In this document: piece after piece, positions 41,440-51,280 of the stretch | Numbering within the stretch: position 1 is the first letter of the stretch | How the letters are laid out: every line of letters begins with the position of its first letter | The notes under the pieces: generated by a model | Told to the model about the DNA's origin: nothing | Databases searched by the model: none | The model's input: the letters and a program-made list of their open reading frames with translations, nothing else | DNA from: G958295935 sp965224235 | GTDB taxonomy: Bacteria; Chloroflexota; Dehalococcoidia; Lucifugimonadales; Lucifugimonadaceae | DNA length: 64,000 nucleotides | Reading direction: 5' to 3' | NCBI GenBank assembly: GCA_965224235.1 | Contig: CBDCYP010000001.1 | Location: 1-64,000 of the forward strand | Program-made: the position numbers and the translations under genes

Positions 41440-41856
41440 ATGACGCGAACCGAAGATCGCACGCCCAGCGAAGTAGTTCCACTATTAGTGGCGGCCTTGG
41501 TATGCGATACTGCCGTTGTCGACCCGACCACAGGCAAGAAGAGCCTCATAGGCGTCTTCGACGCCGTGCATGCGACGAGATTCCCGACCCAGCGACCGAT
41601 CTCTCTGTACTTCAAGGTGGCGGACGCAGACGGTTATTACAAAATGGAAGTGCGCTTTGTTCAGGCCGACACGGGTGAAGTCATTCCGGGCGCTGAAGGC
41701 GAGTTGATAGCGAATGACCGACTTGCTGCAACCGCATTGCACCTTCCGTTTCCACCTCTCTCGATGCCCAGGGAAGGCAGGTATGAGTTCCAAATTTGGG
41801 CAAATTCGATGTTCTTGGGCTCGACATCGATTAGAGCCGTTCAATTAGGAGTTTGA
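41440..41856 (+). CDS. DUF6941-like protein
   Basis: 138 residues with LLVAALVCDTAVVDPTTGKKSLIGVFDAV, the start pattern of the DUF6941 family, and a beta-sandwich-like remainder (YYKMEVRFVQADTGEVI; EGRYEFQIWANSMFLGS). Function unknown. It is followed after 3 bp by two small genes resembling a HicB/HicA pair, so it may be the third gene of a small operon. An earlier ATG at 41404 is less likely. Confidence 0.7.
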   Translation: MTRTEDRTPSEVVPLLVAALVCDTAVVDPTTGKKSLIGVFDAVHATRFPTQRPISLYFKVADADGYYKMEVRFVQADTGEVIPGAEGELIANDRLAATALHLPFPPLSMPREGRYEFQIWANSMFLGSTSIRAVQLGV

Positions 41857-41859
41857 AAC

Positions 41860-42273
41860 ATGGTTTTCGCGGCACAAATACTCGAACTGGGAAGGCAGAA
41901 GGGGAGCGATGCCATTCCGGACGTCTTTCCCCCTTTTGTGCAGCCCGGCGGCTCATTTGACTTGCAAAAGGTGACTCCGCTACCCGAACATTGCAAATTG
42001 GGCAGGCTGCGTGACGGGCGTCTACGCGTTGTAGAAGCCATCGAAGTAAAACTGATGCGAGAGGGAGACAAATACGTCGTGGAGTCTCCTGAGTTGAATG
42101 AATTCGGATTTGGGGACAACCCGTTTGAAGCGTTTGAAGACCTTCAGGAGACAATCGCTGAACTCTTTCTCACACTAGAAGAAGAGCAGGAGCGGCTAGG
42201 GCCGGACCTTTCGTCTGTTTGGGTCGTACTCTCTCGGAAGGTCCGTAGAGCCGATGCAGTTAACAGCCCGTGA
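41860..42273 (+). CDS. HicB-like protein
   Basis: 137 residues. Residues 60-110 (EVKLMREGDKYVVESPELNEFGFGDNPFEAFEDL as a pattern, followed by LQETIAELF) look like the RNase H-like fold of HicB antitoxins, which sense or bind partner proteins. The first 50 residues are unlike HicB. It overlaps the next gene by 20 bp. Suggests a toxin-antitoxin-like pair, order HicB then HicA-like. Confidence 0.55.
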   Translation: MVFAAQILELGRQKGSDAIPDVFPPFVQPGGSFDLQKVTPLPEHCKLGRLRDGRLRVVEAIEVKLMREGDKYVVESPELNEFGFGDNPFEAFEDLQETIAELFLTLEEEQERLGPDLSSVWVVLSRKVRRADAVNSP

Positions 42274-42529
42274 GTTTGATGGTCTGATCAGGAAGTTTGG
42301 TTTTGAGACCAGGTCAGGTCGAGATCTCCTCGCTTGGCTGATCTTCGATGACAAGCGTGTCAGTCGAACGCGGCGCTCAAGGAAGTCCAGCGGTGACCTT
42401 CCGATGTTCCACAGCATCCGGCAACAGTTGAAATTGACTACGGACCAATTGCAGGACGCCATCAGCTGCAAGTTGGATCGAGACTCTTACATAGAAATCC
42501 TTCGGAGCAAGGGCCTCTTGGACGCCTGA
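42254..42529 (+). CDS. Small basic protein, HicA-like position
   Basis: 91 residues, starting MQLTAREFDGLIRKFGF and containing a basic SRTRRSRKSSGDLP loop, then IRQQLKLTTDQLQDAISCKLDRDSYIEILRSKGLL. The start and end resemble HicA mRNA interferases, but the catalytic GSH motif is absent. It could be a diverged HicA or another translation-linked partner. Confidence 0.5.
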   Translation: MQLTAREFDGLIRKFGFETRSGRDLLAWLIFDDKRVSRTRRSRKSSGDLPMFHSIRQQLKLTTDQLQDAISCKLDRDSYIEILRSKGLLDA

Positions 42530-42907
42530 GCCCGGCGTAGGCTCACTACTTAGCTTCAATCAGTCCGGATAAGGCGGCAACCTTCGATACATCCATCCCC
42601 CACCCACCAGAGAGTGGAACGCCCGCGCCCGTCAGATCTCAGATGCCATTTGCGTATCAAACTCAGTGTGAGACAAGGCTCAGTGTGAGACAAGGCGCGC
42701 CGGGGTGCGCCTTGTGTTTCCCTGCCTATGGCCTGAGCACCCTTGATACCCTACAATTGAGGATACTCCCTCCGCCAACGAGCGGCATTGGTCTCTCATT
42801 TGCGTTTTCGGCAACATCACCGGCCTCTGGCCTGCTGAATACGCAGAACTGGCAACCCCAACTCTGGAAATAGATCGAAACGAGCCGAAGAAGCAGGTCT
42901 TCCGGTA
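42530..42907. other. Intergenic with a 17-bp tandem repeat and a hairpin
   Basis: TCAGTGTGAGACAAGGC occurs twice in tandem at 42662-42695. It runs into a stem of 9 bp (ACAAGGCGC and its complement) closing an 8-base loop, with only a weak T-rich tail. It may end the small operon. The rest, before miaB, shows no gene. Confidence 0.6.
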
Positions 42908-44212
42908 ATGGTTACTTATAATCTTTGGACCGCTGGATGCCAGATGAACAAGGCCGACTCCGAGCGTCTTGCAAGCGGGCTTGAGCAACTGGGATTTGAG
43001 ACCTGCGCCACGCCCGAGAAGGCAGATATCGTGGTTCTCAACACCTGCGTGGTGCGCCAGTCGGCTGAGGACACGGCGACCGGCCTGCTAGGCCGCCTGC
43101 GCCCCATCAAGCTCGCCCATCCGGAACGCGTCATCGCCGTTATGGGCTGCATGGTCGGACCGAAGCAGGTCGAACTTCGCCGAAGGTTTCCGCATGTCGA
43201 CGTGTGGGCGCGGCCGCAACAGTTCGCGCCGATCCTGGAGGTCGCCGCCGTGCGGTCGGGGGCGGACATGGAGGGCTGCCTCGATTCACTGGTTCCCGCC
43301 AGGCCGGGGGTTACTGCATTTGTGCCGATCGTTCACGGCTGTGACAAATTCTGCACGTTTTGCATCATCCCGTACCGGAGAGGTCGAGAAACCAGCAGGT
43401 TGGTTGACGACGTTGTTCGCGAGGTGACGTTACTCGTAAAGCGAGGCGTGCGGGAGGTGACTCTACTCGGGCAAAACGTCGATTCGTACGGTCAGGATCT
43501 TTCCTCGCGCAGGGACCTGGCCGATTTGCTGTACGAGGTGAACGCAATCGAAGACCTCGAACGGATCAGATTCCTGACTTCGCATCCTAACGATATGTCC
43601 CGCCGCATTATTCAGGCCGTAGCGGACTTGCCAAAGGTGTGCGAGTCGGTCAATTTGCCTGTGCAGGCCGGCGACGACGCAATCCTTGCCGATATGCGCC
43701 GTTCGTACACGCGCGGGCAGTATCTGGACAAGGTCCAAGAGGTCAGGGAGACCATTCCCAATGTTACTCTGACCACTGACTTGATCGTCGGATTCCCCGC
43801 CGAAACGGAAGAACAGTTCTCCAATTCACTCGAAATGTTGGAGTTGATTCGATTTGACAAGGTCCACGCCGCGGCTTACTCGGATAGGCCGGGAACCCTG
43901 GCGTCAAAGCGATTGCCGGACAGCGTTGAACGGTTGGAAAAGAAATCGAGGCTGGCCAGCGTCAGTAAACTCCAGGAGCGAATACAAGGCCAGTTAAACA
44001 AAGTCCTTGAAGGTCAAAAATTCGATGTCTTGCTTGATGGGCGCACCCGGGGAAAGCTACAGGGGCGCACCAGGGGCGATAAAATTGTCTATATGGATGG
44101 CGGAGATTCTCTGATCGGCCAAATGAAACAGGTCGAGATAACTGCGACCACCCCATGGTCGCTTCAGGGGGAGTTGACAGAGACGAGCAAGACGGTGGCA
44201 TCGGTAGCATGA
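42908..44212 (+). CDS. miaB: tRNA-2-methylthio-N6-dimethylallyladenosine synthase
   Basis: 434 residues: an UPF0004 domain with three Cys (TAGCQMNKADS; LNTCVVRQSA; MGCMVG) that hold the auxiliary cluster, the radical-SAM motif CDKFCTFC, RGRETSR and the TRAM domain at the end (LDGRTRGKLQGRT). It adds a methylthio group to i6A37 in tRNAs reading UNN codons, which include some serine tRNAs. The ATG at 42908 follows a weak site. Confidence 0.95.
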   Translation: MVTYNLWTAGCQMNKADSERLASGLEQLGFETCATPEKADIVVLNTCVVRQSAEDTATGLLGRLRPIKLAHPERVIAVMGCMVGPKQVELRRRFPHVDVWARPQQFAPILEVAAVRSGADMEGCLDSLVPARPGVTAFVPIVHGCDKFCTFCIIPYRRGRETSRLVDDVVREVTLLVKRGVREVTLLGQNVDSYGQDLSSRRDLADLLYEVNAIEDLERIRFLTSHPNDMSRRIIQAVADLPKVCESVNLPVQAGDDAILADMRRSYTRGQYLDKVQEVRETIPNVTLTTDLIVGFPAETEEQFSNSLEMLELIRFDKVHAAAYSDRPGTLASKRLPDSVERLEKKSRLASVSKLQERIQGQLNKVLEGQKFDVLLDGRTRGKLQGRTRGDKIVYMDGGDSLIGQMKQVEITATTPWSLQGELTETSKTVASVA

Positions 44213-44273
44213 TGGAGCGTCTGCAATGGCGCCGCTATCAGGCCCGGACACCAATTCCTGAAACGGAGTCGTC

Positions 44274-45497
44274 GTGACAACCGCAGCTAACAGAAGATCG
44301 AGGACGTTGGCAATACCGGTCACCGAACTCGAACAGTCGGCATTTTGCCAAACGTCGGGCAACCTTCGCACGCGCACGCTGGAAGAGGAGTTCAAGTCAG
44401 GCGTGAGGTGGCAAAAAGTGCCGGTGCGCTACCTGAAACTCTCGCCCGAAGAACTCGATTCGGGCATCAAGGACGCGCGTGAAACGCTGGCAGACCAACT
44501 GATTATCCTGGGCCATCACTACCAACGGGATGACGTGATCAAGTATTCGGACTTCCGCGGGGACTCCTACAAGCTGTCCAAGATGGCCGCGGCCGAGCGA
44601 GATGCCAGCTTTGTGGTGTTCTGCGGTGTCCATTTCATGGCCGAGACCGCGGACATGCTGACGTCGGTCAACCAGAACGTGATTCTGCCGAACATGGCCG
44701 CCGGTTGCTCCATGGCCGACATGGCGAGGAGTGACGACGTAGAGGATGCGTGGGACGACATCGCCTCGGTCCTTGGCGGCGGCGATGAGATCGTCCCCAT
44801 CACCTATATGAATTCAACTGCCGCGATCAAGGCCCTCTGCGGCCGAAATGGGGGCGCAGTTTGTACCTCCTCGAACGCCGCGGAGATGTTTGAATGGGCG
44901 TTTCAGCAGTCCGGCAGGATACTCTTCCTTCCGGACCAGCATCTCGGCCGCAATACAGGCCTGAAGTTGGGCGTTGAGACGAGCGAGATGGTCATCTGGA
45001 ACCCCTTCCGGCCCATGGGCGGATTGACGCCTGAGCAGATCAGGCGCGCCAAGATCGTGCTTTGGCAGGGCCACTGCTCCGTCCACACACGCTTCACGGT
45101 CGATCAGATTCGACAGGCACGAGACGCTCACCCTAGCGTAAATGTTGTCGTCCATCCCGAATGTACGATGGAGGTGGTTGAAGAGGCGGACATGAACGGG
45201 TCTACCGAGTTCATTGTGCGCTCCGTAACCGATGCCGAACCGGGCACAACGTGGGCGATCGGTACAGAGATCAATCTGGTACATCGACTGGCGCAGGAGA
45301 ACCCTGACAAGACGATTTTCTGCCTGGATCCGGTGATCTGTCCCTGCGCGACCATGTATCGAATTCATCCGGCGTATCTACTCTGGGTACTTGAGGGGTT
45401 GATGGCCGGCCTCGTGATAAATCGTGTTCGAGTAACGAGCAATGATCGGGATGATGCGATCAAGGCGTTAGAGCGAATGCTCGAGATCGGTGGATAG
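44274..45497 (+). CDS. nadA: Quinolinate synthase A
   Basis: 407 residues, longer form. GTG start after AACGGAG. Three cluster Cys are seen in VVFCGVHFMAET, VVHPECTMEV and VICPCATMYR. GHHYQRDDVIKYSDF is the usual N-terminal substrate motif. Condenses iminoaspartate and DHAP to quinolinate using an oxygen-sensitive 4Fe-4S cluster. Overlaps nadC by 8 bp. Confidence 0.96.
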   Translation: MTTAANRRSRTLAIPVTELEQSAFCQTSGNLRTRTLEEEFKSGVRWQKVPVRYLKLSPEELDSGIKDARETLADQLIILGHHYQRDDVIKYSDFRGDSYKLSKMAAAERDASFVVFCGVHFMAETADMLTSVNQNVILPNMAAGCSMADMARSDDVEDAWDDIASVLGGGDEIVPITYMNSTAAIKALCGRNGGAVCTSSNAAEMFEWAFQQSGRILFLPDQHLGRNTGLKLGVETSEMVIWNPFRPMGGLTPEQIRRAKIVLWQGHCSVHTRFTVDQIRQARDAHPSVNVVVHPECTMEVVEEADMNGSTEFIVRSVTDAEPGTTWAIGTEINLVHRLAQENPDKTIFCLDPVICPCATMYRIHPAYLLWVLEGLMAGLVINRVRVTSNDRDDAIKALERMLEIGG

Positions 45498-46377
45498 CAG
45501 GGCTTCCGGCCCGACGTTACCGCCGCCGGGCGTGCTCGAGTCGGTGATCGACCGGGCGCTTGAAGAGGACCTAAACGCCGGAGACGTCACGACCTCCGGC
45601 CTTATTCCAGAGCGCCTGACAGGCGAGGCGCGGTTCGTCGCACACGAACGCGGCGTGCTGGCGGGCCTACCGGTGGCGATGGCGGTATTCAGAAGGGTTG
45701 ACCCTTCGCTGAACACGACCGAACTGGTATCTGACGGGCACACAATCGAAGCTGGCGAGGCGGTGGGGACCGTGTCGGGGAGTTTTGCGAGCATTCTGAT
45801 GGCGGAGCGAACGGCGCTCAACTTTCTGCAACGGATGAGCGGGATCGCGACGCTGACCTCCAGGTTCGTCGACGCGGTGAGTGGGACGGGAACGGAAATC
45901 CTCGACACACGCAAGACAGCGCCAGGGCTCCGCGCTCTGGACAAGTACGCTGTGGCGGCCGGCGGCGGACGAAACCACCGGCGGAACCTTGGGGACGGCG
46001 TGCTGATCAAGGACAATCACATCGCGGCGTTGCGAGCCGACGGCGAGGGCACCGCGAATATCATCCGCATCGCCCGCGACAATTCTCCTTATACCGTGAA
46101 GATTGAGATCGAAGTGGAGTCAGTGGACGAAGCCCGCGCGGCCGTCGACGGGGGCGCCGACATCATCATGCTCGACAACATGTCGCTTGGCGAAATCAGG
46201 GAGGCCGTACGGATCGTCAAAGGCCGATGCCTGACCGAAGTTTCCGGCGGCGTAACACTGGATCAAGTTGCCGAGATCGCCGCGAAAGGGGTCGACCTGA
46301 TATCGGTCGGCGCTCTGACCCACTCGGTAAAGGCCCTGGACATCGGTCTTGACGTGGAACCGGTCGTTTCGGCCTGA
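45490..46377 (+). CDS. nadC: Nicotinate-nucleotide pyrophosphorylase (quinolinate phosphoribosyltransferase)
   Basis: 295 residues. Contains LNFLQRMSGIATLT, ILDTRKTAPGLRALDKYAV, GGGRNHRRNLGDGVLIKDNH and LDNMS. Converts quinolinate plus PRPP to nicotinate mononucleotide. GTG start within the end of nadA, so the two enzymes of de novo NAD synthesis are coupled. nadB is not present in this window. Confidence 0.96.
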   Translation: MDSRASGPTLPPPGVLESVIDRALEEDLNAGDVTTSGLIPERLTGEARFVAHERGVLAGLPVAMAVFRRVDPSLNTTELVSDGHTIEAGEAVGTVSGSFASILMAERTALNFLQRMSGIATLTSRFVDAVSGTGTEILDTRKTAPGLRALDKYAVAAGGGRNHRRNLGDGVLIKDNHIAALRADGEGTANIIRIARDNSPYTVKIEIEVESVDEARAAVDGGADIIMLDNMSLGEIREAVRIVKGRCLTEVSGGVTLDQVAEIAAKGVDLISVGALTHSVKALDIGLDVEPVVSA

Positions 46378-46389
46378 TTCGGCGTTATT

Positions 46390-47988
46390 TTGAATTGCGA
46401 TAGCGGGTCCGGCGCGAACCAGACACCGGAAACAGCGAAGCGGCAGCGATCGATCGGGATTCGCGGCAACTGCTACGCGATCGCGGCGGTTGTTTTCCTG
46501 ATTGCGTTGGCCGTCAGCACGGCATGCTCACAGAAGAAGGGTGAACCCACGCCCACCTTTCCGCCGCTTGCTACCGCTACGGCTACGACGACTTCGCCCA
46601 CCGCGACCATCGCTCCGTCCCCGCAGCCGGCAACAAAGTCCCCTGCGCCGAGCCCGGGCGCAGCGCCAACCGTACCTATTGTCCCTGAAACAACCGCGAC
46701 GCCTCCGGAGTCAAGCGCCTCGGGCGCTCCCGGCGGCGATGATTCTCCGCTAAACCCTGAACCGATTCCAACGCAAGTCTTCGCGACCGGATCGGTCAAC
46801 CGAATCGCGATTGCCGGAATCGACGGAACCGTCTACACAGTCAACCCTGATGGCACTGAAAAGCGGCGAGTCTCGCCAGAGACTGTCGCCCGGGACGACT
46901 CCGTCTTCGACAGCGCATTTGCGTGGCCTGTGTGGTCGCCGGACGGTGGCAGCATCCTGTTTTCGGCTATCAGGCCGTTTCTGCCAGCCGCGCAGATTAG
47001 TCTCATGCGCGCGCCGGCGGACGGCGATGGTCAGGGGGTGACATTATTCGTGGACCACCCTGAGACGCGGGGGATCGGGAATGGAGTGCCCCACTATGCC
47101 ATGTGGTCTCCCGACGGAGGTCGAATTGCGGTCATTGCCGGAACTGGGGAACAATTGGTTACGGCGACTTTCGACAGTGAGACCGGCGACAGACGCTACA
47201 TGGTCGCGACGGGCGCCCCGGTGTACCTGGACTGGGGTCCGCGTTCATCAAGTCTCGTGATCCATGTCGCGGGGTCGTTGTTCACCGTCGACTATGACGG
47301 TGAGGATAGGGAATTGCTCTTCGATGGACAGGAAATGCGGTTTCTGACGCCCCAGTTCGCCGGCGGTTCTGACCGTTTCCTCCACGGCGATTCATCATCG
47401 GGCAACATCCTGATCCTTATATCCGGGCTTTCGGACGGTGACTCCAGGGTCCTGGGAACGGCTAACGACGTCGCCGCGTTCAGGTGGTCGCCGGATGGCG
47501 AGACAGTTGCCGTATTGCGAGGTGAATTCAACGGCCTCTACGACTCCTTGGCCTTGATCTCACTCGACGATGGCGAAGAAGAGATGCTGATCGAGCGGAA
47601 GATCCGCGCCGCGTGGTGGTCGCCCGACGGATCGAAGATTGCCGTAGCTTCGCTTTCGACGCGACTTCGCGGCGGCATTGAATGGTCCGTTTGGGATGTC
47701 GCCTCGGGTGAAGAGTCGTTCGCCGCGCTGATGGTCCCGACTCAGGAGTTCAGCTTCGTTCAATCGTTCTTCGAACAGTACGGCAATTCAACCCGCCTCT
47801 GGTCTCCGGACAGCACTCACATAGTTGTTTCCGGGAGTGTAGTGAAAAACGCCGCCGATCCATCGCTGGAGTTGCCGATTCAGTCGCCGGAAACTCTTTG
47901 GGAAGAGGTATGGGTGATAGACGCAAGCGGCATAGATCCACCTACCGTGATAGGCGACGGATACCTCGGCTTCTGGTCACCCACATAG
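46390..47988 (+). CDS. Lipoprotein with TolB-like beta-propeller repeats
   Basis: 532 residues starting at TTG 46390 or a nearby codon. A membrane segment ends in a lipobox (VSTAC, Cys46), then a Thr/Pro/Ala linker of about 80 residues, then PD40/TolB-like repeats with WSPDGG or WSPDG motifs (at least five). It is probably anchored outside the membrane with a propeller domain binding peptide or sugar. It starts 12 bp after nadC but is unrelated to NAD synthesis. Confidence 0.8.
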   Translation: MNCDSGSGANQTPETAKRQRSIGIRGNCYAIAAVVFLIALAVSTACSQKKGEPTPTFPPLATATATTTSPTATIAPSPQPATKSPAPSPGAAPTVPIVPETTATPPESSASGAPGGDDSPLNPEPIPTQVFATGSVNRIAIAGIDGTVYTVNPDGTEKRRVSPETVARDDSVFDSAFAWPVWSPDGGSILFSAIRPFLPAAQISLMRAPADGDGQGVTLFVDHPETRGIGNGVPHYAMWSPDGGRIAVIAGTGEQLVTATFDSETGDRRYMVATGAPVYLDWGPRSSSLVIHVAGSLFTVDYDGEDRELLFDGQEMRFLTPQFAGGSDRFLHGDSSSGNILILISGLSDGDSRVLGTANDVAAFRWSPDGETVAVLRGEFNGLYDSLALISLDDGEEEMLIERKIRAAWWSPDGSKIAVASLSTRLRGGIEWSVWDVASGEESFAALMVPTQEFSFVQSFFEQYGNSTRLWSPDSTHIVVSGSVVKNAADPSLELPIQSPETLWEEVWVIDASGIDPPTVIGDGYLGFWSPT

Positions 47989-47999
47989 GTTGCGCCATA

Positions 48000-48470
48000 C
48001 TAACGGCGCGGCTTGCTGCGTTCGGCGGTATCCAACGTGATCGTCACGGGGCCTTCGTTTGTCAGGCACAAGCTCATGCTTGCGCCAAACTCTCCGGTCT
48101 CTACTTTCAAGCCAGTTTGCCTGAAGGCATGAATTACCTTTTCAAATAGCGGCGCCGAGATGTCGGGGGGCGCCGCGTCGGTGAAAGCAGGCCGGCGTCC
48201 TTTTCGCGTTGAGGCGTACAAGGTGAACTGGCTGACAAGCAGGATGTCGGCGCCGATTTCGGGCGCTGACAGTTCAAACCCCCGCGCCGCATTCGAAGGA
48301 TCGGGGAACAGCCGCATGTTTACGGTCTTTTTCGTCAGATACTCGATGTCTTCGTCAGTGTCAGTACGAGATACACCTACGAGAACGACAAGACCTCTGC
48401 CAATTGATCCGGTTGCCCGGCTGCCGACGTGGACCGCGGCGTTTGCAACCCGCTGAATTACTGCGCGCAC
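48000..48470 (-). CDS. dtd: D-aminoacyl-tRNA deacylase
   Basis: 156 residues, normal for DTD. Contains the active-site motif LLVSQFTLYA and the trans-Gly-Pro area NEGPVTI. GTG start (VRAVIQRVANAAVHV) matches the family N-terminus; the longer frame from TTG 48491 lacks homology. Removes D-amino acids from mischarged tRNA. Convergent with the propeller lipoprotein gene. Confidence 0.93.
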   Translation of the reverse strand: MRAVIQRVANAAVHVGSRATGSIGRGLVVLVGVSRTDTDEDIEYLTKKTVNMRLFPDPSNAARGFELSAPEIGADILLVSQFTLYASTRKGRRPAFTDAAPPDISAPLFEKVIHAFRQTGLKVETGEFGASMSLCLTNEGPVTITLDTAERSKPRR

Positions 48471-48503
48471 GTTCGGATCAAGGCTTCGCAAATTACCCGG
48501 AGG

Positions 48504-48815
48504 TCAGGAGTCGGCGCTTTTGTTTTCGGAGGCAGAGTCCGATTTCTTCGAAGACATGGTTTTCTCGGGTTTGTCGTCCACCTTGTCCGAGGAACTGTTG
48601 TCCTTTCCAGAACCGCCTCCGGACCGGCCAACGTTGGTGCGGGCATGATCCGTGGTGTAAAACCCGGAACCCTTGTAGTGAACCGCGGGGATAGACAGTT
48701 GTCGGTCCGACTCAGCGCCGCACGCCGGACACACGGCCCCCGGTGTGGAGTGGAAACTCTGAATCTTTTCAAATATGTGCCCGTTATCACGGCACTGGTA
48801 ATCGTATCTGGGCAA
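48504..48815 (-). CDS. FmdB-type zinc-ribbon protein
   Basis: 103 residues. PRYDYQCRDNGHIFEKIQSF starts as FmdB regulators do and VCPACGAESDR is the second CxxC. The first pair is CRDN rather than CxxC, so the metal site may be weak. TTG start at 48815 with GGAGG upstream. The tail (SSDKVDDKPEKTMSSKKS) is a disordered charged linker, common in this group. Confidence 0.85.
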   Translation of the reverse strand: MPRYDYQCRDNGHIFEKIQSFHSTPGAVCPACGAESDRQLSIPAVHYKGSGFYTTDHARTNVGRSGGGSGKDNSSSDKVDDKPEKTMSSKKSDSASENKSADS

Positions 48816-48924
48816 CCCTGCCTCCACGCGAAAACGCGGGCGCAATCGCCCGTGAACTTCGTTCGACCAATCAAATCAGTAGTTATTATCGCGCACGTAC
48901 GGCCGCGTGCTCAGTGTAGGCCCG

Positions 48925-51156
48925 TCAACTCGACGTCGCGGCGCCGAATCCCGTATTCCAGGCATGCGCGGCATCTTGCAACCCAACGTCCATTTCGTCC
49001 CCGAATCTTAGCCGGTCTCCGCCGACCGTTCCCAAAACGCAGATCGGTACGTTGTGCTGCTCGGCCAATTCGAGTAACTCGCCGATCTTGGCATTATCGA
49101 CCGATACTACAATGCGCGACTGTGTCTCTCCGAAGAGGCAGGCATCCCATCTATCGGTCAGCGGCGCCGGAATCGTTACGCCATGTCCTCCAATGATCGC
49201 CGATTCTGCGATGCTGACCGCAAGCCCGCCTTGTGAACAGTCGTGCGCCGAATTGATCAAGCCGTTACCGATTGCGTCGCGGCACAAGGCTTGTACGCGC
49301 ACCTCGAATGCGAGATCTATGACTGGCGTGCCCCCAATCCAGTTGTGAAGCACGTCGGCCATTTCGCTTCCGGATAGGCCATCAACTGTGTCCCACGGGG
49401 CGCTCGCGCCGATAACGGCAACCGCGTCGCCCGCGGACTTGAAGCCTGCGGCAGCGCGGCGCGAAACATCATTGAGTAGTCCCAGCGCCCCAATGATCGG
49501 CGTCGGTAATATGGCCCGGCCCAGGGACTCGTTGTACAGACTCGCGTTTCCACTAACGACCGGCACGCCGAATGCGAGGGCGGCGTCGCTGATGCCCCGT
49601 ATCGACTCTGTCAGTTGGTATTGAACGTCGTTGGTCTCGGGGTTACCGAAGTTGAGGCCATCTGTGAGCGCTACGGGCTCGGCGCCTGTGCAAGAGACGT
49701 TTCTGCACGCTTCGGCAACCGCGATCGCGCTACCTGCATACGGGTCGAGGTAGCAGAGGCGTCCGTTGCAATCGACGGAGACGGCGATTGCCTTGCGGCC
49801 GCCCTTCAGCCTCAGGAGAGCCGCATCGCCGCCTGGCGGAATCACGGTGTTGTTCTGCACCTGGTGGTCGTACTGCCTGAATACGTCCCGCTTGCTGGCA
49901 ATATTGGGCGAAGCCAGCAGCCGCAACAGGACGTCGTTCGGTGATACGTCGGGTAAGGGAAGGCGAGACGGCTCCTCGGATTGAACGCGGCTGAGCCAAT
50001 CAGGCTTTTTACCGGAAAGAACGTACTCCGGGGCATCGGTGAGGGTATGGACCGGTGACTTAGTAGCCTCGACAGGACCGTCGTTTATCTGGACGGTGTT
50101 GCCGTCGGTGAACTCGCCGATGATCGTCGAATCGAGGTCCCACTTACTGAACAGTTCGGCGATTTCACGTTCGCCGCCCGGTCTGACGGCCAGCAGCATT
50201 CGCTCCTGAGACTCGGAGAGCATAACTTCGTAGGGGGTCATGCCAGTTTCACGGCGCGGGACCTTTGTTACGTCTAACTTCAGTCCCATGCCGCTGCGGC
50301 TTGCCATTTCGATCGCTGCGCTTGCCAGTCCGGCCGCGCCCAGGTCCTGCATTCCGACTAGGCAATCCAGTTGCGCTGCCTCAAGACATGCCTCGATCAG
50401 CACCTTTTCGAGAAAGGGGTTTCCGACCTGGACCGCCGACCGCGATCCGCCTTCCTCCTCGAAAATGCGTGAGGCCAGACCCGACGCGCCGTGTATGCCG
50501 TCCCGTCCGGTGTCGGCGCCTACGAGTATCAGCCGGTCGCCGGGATGGCGGGCAGAGGCGCTCAGGGTTCGGCCGTCCTCGATCAGTCCCACGCACATGG
50601 CGTTGACGAGCGGATTGTCGGAATAAGAATCGTCAAACACGACCTCGCCTCCGACGTCGGGCACCCCGATGCAGTTCCCGTATGCTGAAATCCCGGCGAC
50701 TACGCCGTGCATCAGAAACCGGTTTCGAGCATCGTCCGGACGCCCGAATCGAAGGGAGTTCAATAGAGCAATGGGCCGCGCCCCCATGGCGAATATGTCC
50801 CTGACGATTCCACCGACGCCGGTTGCGGCCCCCTGGAACGGTTCTACCGCCGATGGGTGATTGTGCGATTCGATCTTCATGGCGATGGACAGGCCGTCGC
50901 CGACGTCGATCACGCCGGCGTTTTCTGCCCCCGGCGCCACCAGAAGCCGGTCGCTATGAGAAGGAAGCGTTTTGATCAGGCGCTTTGTGTGCTTGTAGCC
51001 GCAATGTTCGCTCCACAATGAGCCGAACAGCCCCAGTTCGAGCGGATTGGGTAGTCGGCCGAGCAGGTCCGCGATGGCCTCGTACTCAGCCCGCGACAGG
51101 GCCAGTTCGTCGAGAATCGCCTGGCTTGCAGTTTCGGGTTCTATGCGTTCAGTCAA
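48925..51156 (-). CDS. purL: Phosphoribosylformylglycinamidine synthase II
   Basis: 743 residues, the small PurL of the PurLQS complex. It contains HCGYKHTKRL, MKIESHNHPSAVEPFQGAATGVGGI and the tandem AIRS-like domains. Catalyses ATP-dependent amidation of FGAR using ammonia from PurQ. It follows purQ on the same strand after a 124-bp gap. purS is not seen in the window. Confidence 0.96.
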   Translation of the reverse strand: MTERIEPETASQAILDELALSRAEYEAIADLLGRLPNPLELGLFGSLWSEHCGYKHTKRLIKTLPSHSDRLLVAPGAENAGVIDVGDGLSIAMKIESHNHPSAVEPFQGAATGVGGIVRDIFAMGARPIALLNSLRFGRPDDARNRFLMHGVVAGISAYGNCIGVPDVGGEVVFDDSYSDNPLVNAMCVGLIEDGRTLSASARHPGDRLILVGADTGRDGIHGASGLASRIFEEEGGSRSAVQVGNPFLEKVLIEACLEAAQLDCLVGMQDLGAAGLASAAIEMASRSGMGLKLDVTKVPRRETGMTPYEVMLSESQERMLLAVRPGGEREIAELFSKWDLDSTIIGEFTDGNTVQINDGPVEATKSPVHTLTDAPEYVLSGKKPDWLSRVQSEEPSRLPLPDVSPNDVLLRLLASPNIASKRDVFRQYDHQVQNNTVIPPGGDAALLRLKGGRKAIAVSVDCNGRLCYLDPYAGSAIAVAEACRNVSCTGAEPVALTDGLNFGNPETNDVQYQLTESIRGISDAALAFGVPVVSGNASLYNESLGRAILPTPIIGALGLLNDVSRRAAAGFKSAGDAVAVIGASAPWDTVDGLSGSEMADVLHNWIGGTPVIDLAFEVRVQALCRDAIGNGLINSAHDCSQGGLAVSIAESAIIGGHGVTIPAPLTDRWDACLFGETQSRIVVSVDNAKIGELLELAEQHNVPICVLGTVGGDRLRFGDEMDVGLQDAAHAWNTGFGAATSS

Positions 51157-51280
51157 TGTTCATACGGTGGCTGCGCGCCGATGTAGGATCCGGTGATGCA
51201 CTGCCCTATCGCGTCGCGCAGACTGCTCAACGGATGCTCTACGAATGCCAGAAGGTTGAATTTACATTCCGACGGCGATG

